NCBI GenBank assembly: GCA_017618075.1
Contig: JAFZUY010000024.1
Location: 36,266-100,265 of the forward strand
DNA: 64,000 nt
Direction: 5' to 3'
Origin: Lachnospiraceae bacterium
GTDB lineage: Bacteria > Bacillota > Clostridia > Lachnospirales > Lachnospiraceae
A model generated the notes under the pieces. That model was not told where the DNA came from and searched no databases. It saw only the letters and a list, made by a program, of their open reading frames with translations. Positions within the stretch are counted from its first letter, which is position 1; each line of letters opens with the position of its first letter. This document shows, one piece after another, positions 49,920 through 58,691 of this stretch. Position numbers and translations under genes: made by a program.

Positions 49920-52900
49920 ATGATTAGCGCTTATTTTTCGGGAGAAATGAAAAAACAACTTGATAGGTATTGTAATTTTATAAATGAAATCAGTAATGAT
50001 TATGATGTGCTGATTTTTATGGCTAGAAAGGCAATATGTTTTTATAATGCCTTAGTTGAAAGTGGGGAGATTAAATTAGATTCAAAGGTTTTTGTTACTT
50101 CAAGTAGAGTATTAAAATACGATTGTTCTTTTTTGAAAAATAAAAAAATAGCATTAATAGATGACATAATTGTCAAAGGAAGAACGCTTAAAGAAACCGA
50201 AAGTGCAATAAAAGAATTAGGAATAACTGATTATGATATTTTTTGTATAGCAAGTTCGGAAAATTATGAAAACTCGCTTATAAAAAAAATAGGTGATAAT
50301 ACTTGGACAATTAGCGAAGATGAAATATTAACGCTTGGAAATTCAATTACTAATTTTATTAATTCTACTGCTTGCACTTATAATGTTGACCATCCCATTT
50401 TTAGGGTCATGGATGAGGATAGTTATCAAACTTTTGTTGATAATTATTTAAATGATGAATCATGCAAATCCATACCTAGCGGAGCATATAAAAATGATAA
50501 TGAATTATATGTACAATTATTTGATGAAAATAGACTTATTAAAGAAATCAGTAAATTGTTGAATGATAAAACTTTGTCAGAGAATGCCATTGCCAAAATA
50601 AGATTTTATGTTGATCGAGTTCATAAACGAATTACTGCAGTTCCCATCGTTATTCTTCCGGAGATGTCAAAAGAGCAATTATCGGATATTTTTAATGGGG
50701 TGACAAACGGACTACTCGATGAAATGGTATTGTTGAATAAAGACGAAAATGTTAGATATGAGAATATGTTGAATACTATTCAATATATTCTAGCATATAG
50801 GCTATTCTCTAGTGTAATGGATAATGAATTCATTGATTTGTTTGAATTTGATAGTGAAAAAAGAGATTATATTTTTCCAGAATCATATAAAAAAGAAATA
50901 GAAGACTGTCTGGGTAAAGAATATGATTATGGCTATTTTGAAAAGAAAGAAATAAAGTGTGATTTATTTGATATTTCTGTTGTGTTTAATAAGTTTTACG
51001 ATTTTATAGGATTTAAACATAAAAACGATAATGAACATAAAACGAAATTCACTTTTTCGGAGACATTAGATTCTTGCGATGGAGTAAATGATTTGGAGAA
51101 AAAAGATTTATCAAACGTTTTATCTTTGATCGTTGATTATGCAATTGATACAGGATTAATAGTTCCCGTAAATAGAATTGAAAATTGTAAAGTTGCAAGA
51201 GCTTATAGGTTGAGCGAACAATATGAACTAAAGGAAAAAGAACTGGATTTGATGGTTTATATGTACTCAAATTTCATGGATAAGTCAAACAGAGAAGAAA
51301 TGAGTTCGATAATGGTACAGAAGTTGGCTGTATTATTTTTCAGGGAAGTCATCCCTACTATTCTGAATGAAATAAAAGTATCCGATGAAGATGAAGGCAA
51401 GATCACTTCGAATAATTGTTTTGGTATTTGTTATGCAAGATTTGGCCCAGTTGTTTCTGATAGTGAAGATATACTCAATGTTAGTGAAGATTCATATTTA
51501 TCAAATAGATTGACGGATGAGGAAAGGGGACCATTTAAAGGTATTAGGAAAAAAGGAAATTCAAAATATGAACTTATTAAGAGCGATAATCTGCTGGATA
51601 AAAATCTTGATGAATCATGGATTCAAAAGACAAACCAATTTGCTTTAAGGTATTCCGATACTGAAAAAATACTAAATCGCTTTAATATTTACAGTGAAAT
51701 AGAAAATGTTAAAACTTTTGATAAGTTTTTGGTATTAACATCAATTGGACAAAGCCATTCAGAACAGTTGTTAGCTTTGGCTTCAGAAGTAAAACTATTT
51801 AAGTCAAAAAAGAGTTTTCCGATTACTCATATTCATTCTTTCACGAATTTTTATGATAAGATTGCCAATGGTATAGAGAGTGGGGCCTGGAAATATATTT
51901 GTTTTTCAAATGATGCTCTTGATAATATTAAAAAAAATGTAGAAAGTAAATTAAATGAGAAGAAACAAAAAGATGAGGAAATATATAAAAAGAATCAAGA
52001 ATTAAACAATTGTCTTAAAGCAGTAGAAATGCTTAAATCTTCAAAACTAGATGCTGATGAAATAGTTGAAGTACTTATTGATATATATAATAGGCTCGAA
52101 ATTGATAAACTAGATGAAAGACAACACATGGCTAAAGATGAAATAATGAGATGTGGAGGCAATCAGGCAGAAATAAACAATGTAGTATCAAAGTATATAG
52201 AAAAAGCTATTGGCAGAATAAAGGATCAAATTGTTATTAATTCACATTATATGCCTGATCCTAATAACAATTATTATCATAATCCCGTAAATGATATTTT
52301 TATTCCGATGTCTGTTGGAATGAATAAGAATGAAAAAGTAATACAAAATTACATTGATTTAAAAGATGAAATTGGGTTCTTTATTTATAGATTGCTGAAA
52401 TACTGGGCAATTATTATAGATAATAAGTGGTATAGTGATAAAGTTACATATAAGGATAAAAATAAAACCTATATAACGCAAATAGAAGATATTCTTAAGT
52501 CTAAAGAGCCTTACAAGAATATGCTTAATATCCCGTCAAATCTTCAAATTGATGAACTGTTATTTGAAATTAATAAAATGTTTTATGAAGCAGATATTAT
52601 TTTAGAAAAGGTTAATAGGTTCATAAGCAATGATAAAGAAGATTTCTATTTATGCAACAAGTTTTATGTCGTTAGAAAAGACGATGGAGATGGCATAGAA
52701 AGTAGTGAAATACGAACACTTAAGGAAGCAGAGATTAAGCTTAATACTTTTTGGAATTGTTATGATGATTTATCTTTGGCTTTTCTTAAAAAAAGCAAGG
52801 AATCAGAAAAAGCAATTGAGAATTTTATTAGTGGAAAGCATAAAGGATATACCATAATAATATATGATTGCAATGAGCAATGGGATTCTATTTTACAAAC

Positions 52901-53003
52901 AAGAGATAAAAATTGTAATTATTCACCAGAGGTTAAAAAATTTATAAACGAGCTATTAGAAGAAAACAATGATTGTATTCTTACTGTAACAGAAAGGATT
53001 TAA
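49920..53003 (+). CDS. Large phosphoribosyltransferase-fold protein
   Basis: A 1027-aa protein. Residues 1-125 form a type I phosphoribosyltransferase domain with the PRPP loop ALIDDIIVKGRTL at 78-90 (acidic pair D81-D82). The remaining 900 residues are unrecognised: helical regions, a segment around 580-640 and a coiled coil at about 680-730 before a helical C-terminus. AGGAGGC precedes the ATG at 49920. The start of the next gene lies one base beyond its stop. It has no membrane segment. PRTase domains of this type occur in predicted nucleotide-based conflict systems, where they would sense or modify nucleotides, but the chemistry here is inference. The gene is strongly AT-rich relative to its flanks. 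Confidence 0.7.
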   Translation: MISAYFSGEMKKQLDRYCNFINEISNDYDVLIFMARKAICFYNALVESGEIKLDSKVFVTSSRVLKYDCSFLKNKKIALIDDIIVKGRTLKETESAIKELGITDYDIFCIASSENYENSLIKKIGDNTWTISEDEILTLGNSITNFINSTACTYNVDHPIFRVMDEDSYQTFVDNYLNDESCKSIPSGAYKNDNELYVQLFDENRLIKEISKLLNDKTLSENAIAKIRFYVDRVHKRITAVPIVILPEMSKEQLSDIFNGVTNGLLDEMVLLNKDENVRYENMLNTIQYILAYRLFSSVMDNEFIDLFEFDSEKRDYIFPESYKKEIEDCLGKEYDYGYFEKKEIKCDLFDISVVFNKFYDFIGFKHKNDNEHKTKFTFSETLDSCDGVNDLEKKDLSNVLSLIVDYAIDTGLIVPVNRIENCKVARAYRLSEQYELKEKELDLMVYMYSNFMDKSNREEMSSIMVQKLAVLFFREVIPTILNEIKVSDEDEGKITSNNCFGICYARFGPVVSDSEDILNVSEDSYLSNRLTDEERGPFKGIRKKGNSKYELIKSDNLLDKNLDESWIQKTNQFALRYSDTEKILNRFNIYSEIENVKTFDKFLVLTSIGQSHSEQLLALASEVKLFKSKKSFPITHIHSFTNFYDKIANGIESGAWKYICFSNDALDNIKKNVESKLNEKKQKDEEIYKKNQELNNCLKAVEMLKSSKLDADEIVEVLIDIYNRLEIDKLDERQHMAKDEIMRCGGNQAEINNVVSKYIEKAIGRIKDQIVINSHYMPDPNNNYYHNPVNDIFIPMSVGMNKNEKVIQNYIDLKDEIGFFIYRLLKYWAIIIDNKWYSDKVTYKDKNKTYITQIEDILKSKEPYKNMLNIPSNLQIDELLFEINKMFYEADIILEKVNRFISNDKEDFYLCNKFYVVRKDDGDGIESSEIRTLKEAEIKLNTFWNCYDDLSLAFLKKSKESEKAIENFISGKHKGYTIIIYDCNEQWDSILQTRDKNCNYSPEVKKFINELLEENNDCILTVTERI

Positions 53004-53004
53004 T

Positions 53005-53811
53005 ATGGATAACTTATTAAATGTATCAAAAAAGTATTTTTCTAATAAAATGAATAAAATATGCATAGTGTCAGTAATTGAAAAAGAGATGGAGGCAATT
53101 ATTCAAAGATATGATTTAAAAAGTGTCGAAGATGAAAACGGAGAATTCTATTGGCAAGGATCAGTAATTATTAATGAAGATGAGTACAAAATTGATTGTT
53201 TTGAATTACCGGAAAAAGGAAATATTAATAGTGCGTTGTATATTAATAAGATAATCCAAAAGAATTATGATCTATATTTCTTTGTTGGAACAGCAGGGTC
53301 AAACGAAAGAAAGTTATATGATGTAATTTTGGTGGATGGAGTACTATATCTTGGTCAGGGAGCACATACTTCCAAGGGGACGTTTTATAATGCAGATATA
53401 AAATGGATTGATAGGATGTTAAAAAATAAATTGCAGTGTTTTGCATTGGATTGCAAAAAACAATACGACAAAGAGGAATTTAACATTAAAGTTGCTCCAG
53501 TATACTCATCGAATTTTGTTGAAATGAATCCTGGCGATGAGGCGATTCAGAATGTTAAAAAAGTATTCCGTTCATATGAAGGAGTAGAAATGGAATACTA
53601 TGGTGTATTGCTTGCTCAGGAATTCAATAATTCAGAGAAGAGTTTTATTATGATAAGAGGCATTTCTGATAAATGTGATGAAAAGAAAAAAGACAAGTAT
53701 GAGGATGATAAGTATGGATTGGAAGCAGATGATAGGAAAATCAAAGCTGTGGAGAATGCTTTAATTGTACTTGAACACTATTGTGCTTTTTGCAATAAGG
53801 AAATAATGTAA
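53005..53811 (+). CDS. Nucleoside-phosphorylase-fold protein (PNP/MTAN-like)
   Basis: A 268-aa protein of the nucleoside phosphorylase/nucleosidase superfamily: VGTAGS at 94-99, VEMEYYG at 194-200 (E197 in the substrate position) and RGISD at 218-222 (D222 as the possible acid). Members split the N-glycosidic bond of nucleosides, and in some defence systems such domains act as NAD- or nucleotide-depleting effectors. The ATG follows the PRTase gene by 1 base; an internal ATG (residue 16) is an alternative start. Tight coupling implies both form one functional unit. Confidence 0.75.
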   Translation: MDNLLNVSKKYFSNKMNKICIVSVIEKEMEAIIQRYDLKSVEDENGEFYWQGSVIINEDEYKIDCFELPEKGNINSALYINKIIQKNYDLYFFVGTAGSNERKLYDVILVDGVLYLGQGAHTSKGTFYNADIKWIDRMLKNKLQCFALDCKKQYDKEEFNIKVAPVYSSNFVEMNPGDEAIQNVKKVFRSYEGVEMEYYGVLLAQEFNNSEKSFIMIRGISDKCDEKKKDKYEDDKYGLEADDRKIKAVENALIVLEHYCAFCNKEIM

Positions 53812-53867
53812 TAAATTAAATTGTATTTGTTTCAGGAAATTGTAAAAAAAGAAATATTTAACCACAC

Positions 53868-53897
53868 AAAAGGCAGGACCTAAATCCTGCCTTTTGC
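53868..53897 (+). terminator. Intrinsic terminator of the two-gene unit
   Basis: AAAAGGCAGGA-cctaaa-TCCTGCCTTTT is a near-perfect hairpin about 60 bases after the PNP-like gene. Confidence 0.9.
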
Positions 53898-54085
53898 TAT
53901 ATAAATCGAGATGGGGCGGTTCGACCCCAAATCGGAAAATAAATGAGGCCTTATGCCTCGTCATGCGAACCGTCTTTTATTATATCAAAAAAATCTTCCA
54001 AATGTCGCATTTTCCTTTGATTTACACGCGATTTCATATATAATAAATTCTGTGTGGAAATTTGATTTATTTGAAGGGGTTCAGA

Positions 54086-55207
54086 ATGATCGAATTACAG
54101 GAAGTGAAAACGGTAAAGCAAAGGAAAGAGTTTGTTGACTTTGCGATTAAACTTTATCGGGACGACCCGAATTATATGCCGGGCGTTTTTTCCGACTCTC
54201 TGGCAACAATTACGCCGGAGAAAAACAAAGCATTTAATTTCTGCGAAGCCAGGTTCTGGCTGGCCAAGCGTGACGGTGAAACCGTCGGACGAATCGGCGC
54301 AATTATCAATCACAGAGCAAATGAAAAATGGGCAAAGAATCAGATGCGTTTCTGGAACGTTGATTTTATCGACGATGCGGAAGTTTCTGCGTGTCTTTTA
54401 GGAGCGGTAGAAGAATGGGCGCGTGAGAAAGGCTGCACTGAAATAGTGGGTCCTATGGGATTTACCGATCTTGACCTTGAGGGTATGCTCGTGGACGGCT
54501 TCGACGAGCGCGGTATTTTCGTGACCTATTACAACCATCCGTATTATCTGACGCATCTCGCAAACCTTGGCTACGAAAAGGATGTTGACTGGGTTGAGTA
54601 CATGTTAAACTGCCCCACGAGAGAGGGCTGCGCAAAGCTTAAACGTCTGTCAGACCATTGCCTTAAAAAATACAATTTGCACCTTAAAGAAGTTAAATCC
54701 GCGAAAGACATCGACGTTGTGGCAGTGGACGTAATGAAAATGATCAATACCGCCTACAAGGATTTGTACGGCACGTCCGAACTCGACGAAGAGCAGCAGG
54801 CGGCATATGTTAAAAGCTTCAAGCCCGTTATAGACAAAAGAACTATCATTGCCTTATACGACGAAAAGGACGAAATGGTCGGCTTTACAGTTGCCATTTC
54901 GGATATCTCGAAGGCTCTTAAAAAAAGCAACGGGAGGCTTTTCCCTTTTGGCTGGATAGGCCTGCTTAAAGCACTTAAAAAGAATGATGAATATATCGGA
55001 TTGCTGATCGGCATTCATCCGGAATATAGAAATAAAGGTATAGTCACGATTCTTATGTACGCATTGCTTGACGGCTTCATCACCGCGGGCGCGAAGAAAA
55101 TCCGCATGTGTCCGATGCTTGATGACAACATCAAGGTTTTGGGCCTCATGAAAGAAGTAGAATCGTGGATCTACAAACGCAGGAGGAGTTTTGTAAAACA
55201 TCTGTAG
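54086..55207 (+). CDS. GNAT-like acyltransferase
   Basis: A 373-aa protein. Two GNAT-like halves are suggested: an N-terminal domain with FWLAKRDGETVGRIGAIIN near 53-72, and a C-terminal part with IGLLIGIHPEYRNKGIVTI near 308-326, the latter matching the acetyl-CoA-binding R/QxxGxG region loosely. It has no membrane segment. The ATG at 54086 follows GAAGGGG. Similar proteins are annotated as hypothetical GNAT acyltransferases in Clostridia; substrate unknown. A hairpin region lies upstream, after the two-gene system's terminator. Confidence 0.7.
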   Translation: MIELQEVKTVKQRKEFVDFAIKLYRDDPNYMPGVFSDSLATITPEKNKAFNFCEARFWLAKRDGETVGRIGAIINHRANEKWAKNQMRFWNVDFIDDAEVSACLLGAVEEWAREKGCTEIVGPMGFTDLDLEGMLVDGFDERGIFVTYYNHPYYLTHLANLGYEKDVDWVEYMLNCPTREGCAKLKRLSDHCLKKYNLHLKEVKSAKDIDVVAVDVMKMINTAYKDLYGTSELDEEQQAAYVKSFKPVIDKRTIIALYDEKDEMVGFTVAISDISKALKKSNGRLFPFGWIGLLKALKKNDEYIGLLIGIHPEYRNKGIVTILMYALLDGFITAGAKKIRMCPMLDDNIKVLGLMKEVESWIYKRRRSFVKHL

Positions 55208-55271
55208 ATGTTTCAAAAATAATGTAACTTAGTGCAATAATTTTGCAGTGGACTTAAAAAGGAGGCAAAAG

Positions 55272-55853
55272 ATGAAAAAAGTTATTGCGGTTTGTGAAAT
55301 TGTTTTAGGCATTTTAATGCCTGTGATGGCGATTATCGGATATTTTCCCGAGCCTGAACTCGTAGTTGAGTTTTCCTGTCTTTCTAATGTTGTGACAGGT
55401 ATCTGGCTCATCATTGACGGTATTCTTAAGCTGAAAGGAAAGAAAATTCCCGTCAGATTTTTCGGTAATTCCTGCGTTGGCCTTTTCGTGGTATTTGCGA
55501 TTTGTATGGGCAGCTTGACGGGCGCATACCACATGAATTTTAAGGGCGCTTTTATGTTTCTTCATGTGATTTCGCCAATTCTTGTAATGCTTTTCTACAT
55601 CATTTTCTGTGATGACAGCGAAGGGAAAGCGATTTTCAAACTTCTTTTAAACCCCGTATTTTTGATGGCTTATTTCCTGTTTGATTTTATTCTCGGCAAA
55701 GCGAGAGGCTACTTCGTGTACGGCTTTTTCGATGCTCCGGGATTTAACATTTTGCATGCGCTTATCTTCGGTGTAGTTGTATATGTGCTGTTGTTTGCGT
55801 TTGGCGCATTGTTCTTGCTTCTCAACAGAATTTTTCATCACAAGAAAAAATGA
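55272..55853 (+). CDS. Six-pass membrane protein
   Basis: A 193-aa very hydrophobic protein with about six membrane segments and little soluble sequence. AAAGGAGG precedes the ATG at 55272. No transporter motif is recognised. The stop is followed directly by a GGGACG-type hairpin that probably ends its transcript. Confidence 0.6.
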   Translation: MKKVIAVCEIVLGILMPVMAIIGYFPEPELVVEFSCLSNVVTGIWLIIDGILKLKGKKIPVRFFGNSCVGLFVVFAICMGSLTGAYHMNFKGAFMFLHVISPILVMLFYIIFCDDSEGKAIFKLLLNPVFLMAYFLFDFILGKARGYFVYGFFDAPGFNILHALIFGVVVYVLLFAFGALFLLLNRIFHHKKK

Positions 55854-55880
55854 CACGCAGGGACGCTGTTTATGTGTCAA
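55851..55880. repeat. Hairpin with repeat-like core
   Basis: TGACACgcagggacgctgtttatGTGTCA, a hairpin with a short A/T tail, relates to the GGGACGG repeats at 46916 and 47656. Confidence 0.6.
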
Positions 55881-55943
55881 AATTTCGCGTTTTGGTGTAT
55901 AATAGTAATTAGTTAAAGAAGTTTATATCGTGGGGGAAATCCT

Positions 55944-56273
55944 ATGAAGAAAACTAATACAAAAACTAATCATAAAACAAACGCAAAAACCGCTCCGAAG
56001 ATTAATCCGAAAACTGCGAAAAAACCTCCTAAAAATGACGACTTGCTTTTCAAGGGTGAGAATCTGTATGAAGGAATATTCGGCTTTATAGGTCTTATGA
56101 TGATAGGCATCGGGAAATTTATGATTTTTACGATCGTTCTTATGATTGGAATGGCATCGGGTATTTTAGGATTGGGATTTATCTTCAGCTTCCCGCCCAT
56201 CGGTATTGTGTGCATCACACCGCTGTTGATTTTGATCTTTGGCAAAAAAGAATTTCTTAAAAGATTTGTATAA
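55944..56273 (+). CDS. Basic-tailed membrane protein
   Basis: A 109-aa protein whose first 30 residues are a Lys/Thr/Asn/Pro low-complexity stretch (KTNAKTAPKINPKTAKKPP), followed by two strongly hydrophobic segments (about 45-100). GGGGGAAAT precedes the ATG. A TGTATAAT element lies in the upstream gap. A terminator follows. Function unknown; it could be a membrane-tethered nucleic-acid binding protein, but that is only inference. Confidence 0.6.
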   Translation: MKKTNTKTNHKTNAKTAPKINPKTAKKPPKNDDLLFKGENLYEGIFGFIGLMMIGIGKFMIFTIVLMIGMASGILGLGFIFSFPPIGIVCITPLLILIFGKKEFLKRFV

Positions 56274-56280
56274 AAATGAA

Positions 56281-56311
56281 AGGTCGCCTCGCGAGAGACG
56301 TCCTTTTTTAT
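56281..56311 (+). terminator. Intrinsic terminator
   Basis: AGGTCGCCTC pairs imperfectly with GAGACGTCCT; a T-run follows. Confidence 0.6.
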
Positions 56312-56359
56312 TGCCCGTGATATAATTGCCTTAAAGAAAGAAAAAAGGAGGAAAAAATT

Positions 56360-57250
56360 ATGTACGGAGCAATCATTGGTGATATTATCGGTAGCGTATT
56401 TGAATTTGACAGAGGTGGCAAAACGAAGGATTTCCCGCTGTTTGTGGACGGCTTTTATACAAGGGGTTCGCATTTTACGGATGATTCCGTAATGACAATT
56501 GCAATCATGGAAGCGCTGATGAACGCTGGTCGCGACGCCGACGTAGAAACTATTAAAAAAGAATGCATCCGCTCAATGCAAAAATGGGGCCGTAAGTACC
56601 CTGACGCAGGCTATGGCGGAAGATTTATACATTGGGTTTTCGCAAAAGACCCCAAGCCCTACGGCAGCTACGGCAACGGCTCGGCCATGCGCGTATCGGC
56701 AGCAGGCTGGCTCTACGACACCGTTGAGCGCACGAGAGAAGTCGCACGCGCCACAGCGGAAGTCTCGCACAATCATCCCGAAGGCATCAAAGGAGCGGAG
56801 TGCACGGCAGCAGTTATGTTCTTAGCGCGCACAGGGGCCTCTAAGGACGCGATTAAGGATTATGTGGTAAAAGAGTTCGGTTACGACATTTCTCGCACTG
56901 TGGACGATTTAAGACCCCTTCACGAGCATGTGGAGAGCTGCCAGGATTCTTTGCCGAAGGCACTCGCATCCTTCTTCGAAGGCACATCCTACGAGGACAC
57001 GGTCCGCAATGCTGTATCTTTAGGCGGAGACACAGACACCCTCGCTGCCATCGCAGGCGCGATGGCTGACGCAATGTACGGCGTTCCCGAGGACATCGAG
57101 GAAGAGGGCCGCGCCCGCATCCCCGACGATCTTCTTAAGGTGGTGGAGAAGTTCGAAGACTTCGCCAGAGAAAACCTTCAGCCTAAACTCACATTCGTCG
57201 AGCCCGCTGACTATTTTCCCAAGGAAATAAGGGAGAAGTATTTTAACTAA
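56360..57250 (+). CDS. ADP-ribosylglycohydrolase (DraG/ARH family)
   Basis: A 296-aa protein. GAIIGDIIGSVFEF opens the fold; the metal-binding segment HFTDDSVMT places T40-D41-D42-S43, and a second site lies in GGDTDTLAAI near 221-230, the two dinuclear-metal sites of the DraG/ARH family. Members remove ADP-ribose from proteins or nucleic acids. GGAGGAAAAA precedes the ATG. Its neighbours do not supply a matching ADP-ribosyltransferase, but the window also has a macrodomain protein and a TIR protein. Confidence 0.9.
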   Translation: MYGAIIGDIIGSVFEFDRGGKTKDFPLFVDGFYTRGSHFTDDSVMTIAIMEALMNAGRDADVETIKKECIRSMQKWGRKYPDAGYGGRFIHWVFAKDPKPYGSYGNGSAMRVSAAGWLYDTVERTREVARATAEVSHNHPEGIKGAECTAAVMFLARTGASKDAIKDYVVKEFGYDISRTVDDLRPLHEHVESCQDSLPKALASFFEGTSYEDTVRNAVSLGGDTDTLAAIAGAMADAMYGVPEDIEEEGRARIPDDLLKVVEKFEDFARENLQPKLTFVEPADYFPKEIREKYFN

Positions 57251-57257
57251 AATTAGA

Positions 57258-57305
57258 TAACCGTTCCTCCGGCGCTGTGTGTCAGGAGGAGCGGTTTTAT
57301 TTTTC
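57258..57305 (+). terminator. Intrinsic terminator
   Basis: AACCGTTCCTCC and GGAGGAGCGGTT form a stem around a 14-base loop; TTTATTTTTC follows. Confidence 0.8.
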
Positions 57306-57467
57306 TATTGAAAAATTCCAAGCAGTAATATATGATGACAATAGATTCGTTCTGAATCTTTTATTTTTTCCCAATAGAAACCCAATATCTAAATGTTGTG
57401 AAAGAAGCGAAAACTTGCTTTTTTCTAATAATTATTATATAATTACTTTGTAAACACAGGAGGGTTT

Positions 57468-57761
57468 ATGTATTTTTTCGAATGGGACGAAAATAAGAGC
57501 AAGAAAAACTATGAAAAACACGGAGTTACATTTGAAGAATCACAATCAGTATTTTATGATGAAAACGCTTGGTTGGAGTATGATAATGAACATTCAGAAA
57601 AAGAAGAAAGATTTAGACTTCTTGGATTGAGCTTACTGGGAAATATTTTAATAGTTGTCCATTGCATTAGGAATGAGGAGGTAATAAGGATTATCTCAGC
57701 AAGAAAAGCAACAACATCAGAAAAGAAAGAATACGAAAGGAGATTAAGAGATGAGTGGTAA
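57468..57761 (+). CDS. brnT: BrnT-family ribonuclease toxin
   Basis: A 97-aa protein typical of BrnT: FEWDENKSKKNYEKHGVTF at 4-22, a central GLSLLGNILIVVHC strand pair and ISARKATTSEKKEYE near 78-92. BrnT has a RelE-like RNase fold. GGAGGG precedes the ATG. It overlaps the next gene by 11 bases, the standard BrnT-BrnA order. Confidence 0.85.
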   Translation: MYFFEWDENKSKKNYEKHGVTFEESQSVFYDENAWLEYDNEHSEKEERFRLLGLSLLGNILIVVHCIRNEEVIRIISARKATTSEKKEYERRLRDEW

Positions 57762-57975
57762 ATATCTTGATAAAGAATTCAACTTTGATAAAGCTGTAAA
57801 AAATCCTTACGCAAAGGAACTTAAGCAGCAGATTACTATTAAGATTTCTCCTTCCACAATAGAATATTTTAAACAAGAATCTGTCGAAACAGGAATACCC
57901 TATCAGACACTTATAAATATGTATCTGGATGAATGTGTCAGAGAAAAAAGAAAATTGAAAATTGAGTGGGTATAA
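57751..57975 (+). CDS. brnA: BrnA-like antitoxin
   Basis: A 74-aa protein with the ribbon-helix-helix pattern ITIKISPSTIEYFKQES then TGIPYQTLINMYL, the signature of BrnA/CopG antitoxins that bind toxin and DNA. The first 25 residues would bind BrnT. It overlaps brnT and likely represses the pair. Confidence 0.85.
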   Translation: MSGKYLDKEFNFDKAVKNPYAKELKQQITIKISPSTIEYFKQESVETGIPYQTLINMYLDECVREKRKLKIEWV

Positions 57976-57980
57976 ACGAT

Positions 57981-58679
57981 ATGAGATTAGACAAATTCCT
58001 ATCCAATATGAATATCGCTTCCAGAAGCCAGGTAAAGGGCATTTTAAAGGCAGGCAGAGTGCGTGTAAATTCGAAGGTTGAAGTTAAAGGTGATGCTAAA
58101 ATTGATCCCGAAGTTGATTGCATCGAATTTGACGGCGTGCGGGTTTTTTATGAGCTGTACAGGTATTTTATGCTTTATAAGCCGCAGGGGTGCGTGAGCG
58201 CGACGAAAGACCGTCTGAGCGATACTGTATTAGATATCCTAAAAGAAGAAAACACCGACGGTCTCTTCCCCGTAGGTCGCCTCGACAAAGACACCGAGGG
58301 GCTTCTAATCATCACGAACGACGGCAAATTGGCGCACGAACTGCTTTCACCTGCGAAGCATGTGGATAAGAAGTATTATGTGACGTTAGATAAAGCAATC
58401 GACGACGAGTCCATATCGAAGATTGAAGGCGGTATCGACATCGGCGACGACAAGCCCTGCCTTCCCTGCGAGATTGAAAAAATCGAAAGCGACAAGGTTT
58501 TTATTACCATCCGCGAAGGCCGTTTTCATCAGGTAAAAAGGATGTTCGCGGCGGTTGGTCTCACGGTTACTTATCTAAAAAGAATCTCCATGGGTGCTGT
58601 CACATTGGACGAGAATTTACAACCGGGCGAATACCGTCGCCTGACAGACGAGGAGATAAAGAGCCTCACAAACAAATAA
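57981..58679 (+). CDS. rsuA: RsuA-type 16S rRNA pseudouridine synthase
   Basis: A 232-aa RluA/RsuA-family enzyme: an S4 RNA-binding domain at about 1-55, then the catalytic domain with GRLDKDTEGLL where D102 is the nucleophile. It converts a uridine of 16S rRNA to pseudouridine. The ATG at 57981 begins the S4 domain; an earlier in-frame GTG lies inside the brnA gene. It starts 5 bases after brnA and may be read through from the toxin-antitoxin unit. Confidence 0.85.
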   Translation: MRLDKFLSNMNIASRSQVKGILKAGRVRVNSKVEVKGDAKIDPEVDCIEFDGVRVFYELYRYFMLYKPQGCVSATKDRLSDTVLDILKEENTDGLFPVGRLDKDTEGLLIITNDGKLAHELLSPAKHVDKKYYVTLDKAIDDESISKIEGGIDIGDDKPCLPCEIEKIESDKVFITIREGRFHQVKRMFAAVGLTVTYLKRISMGAVTLDENLQPGEYRRLTDEEIKSLTNK

Positions 58680-58691
58680 AGGGGAACAGCA

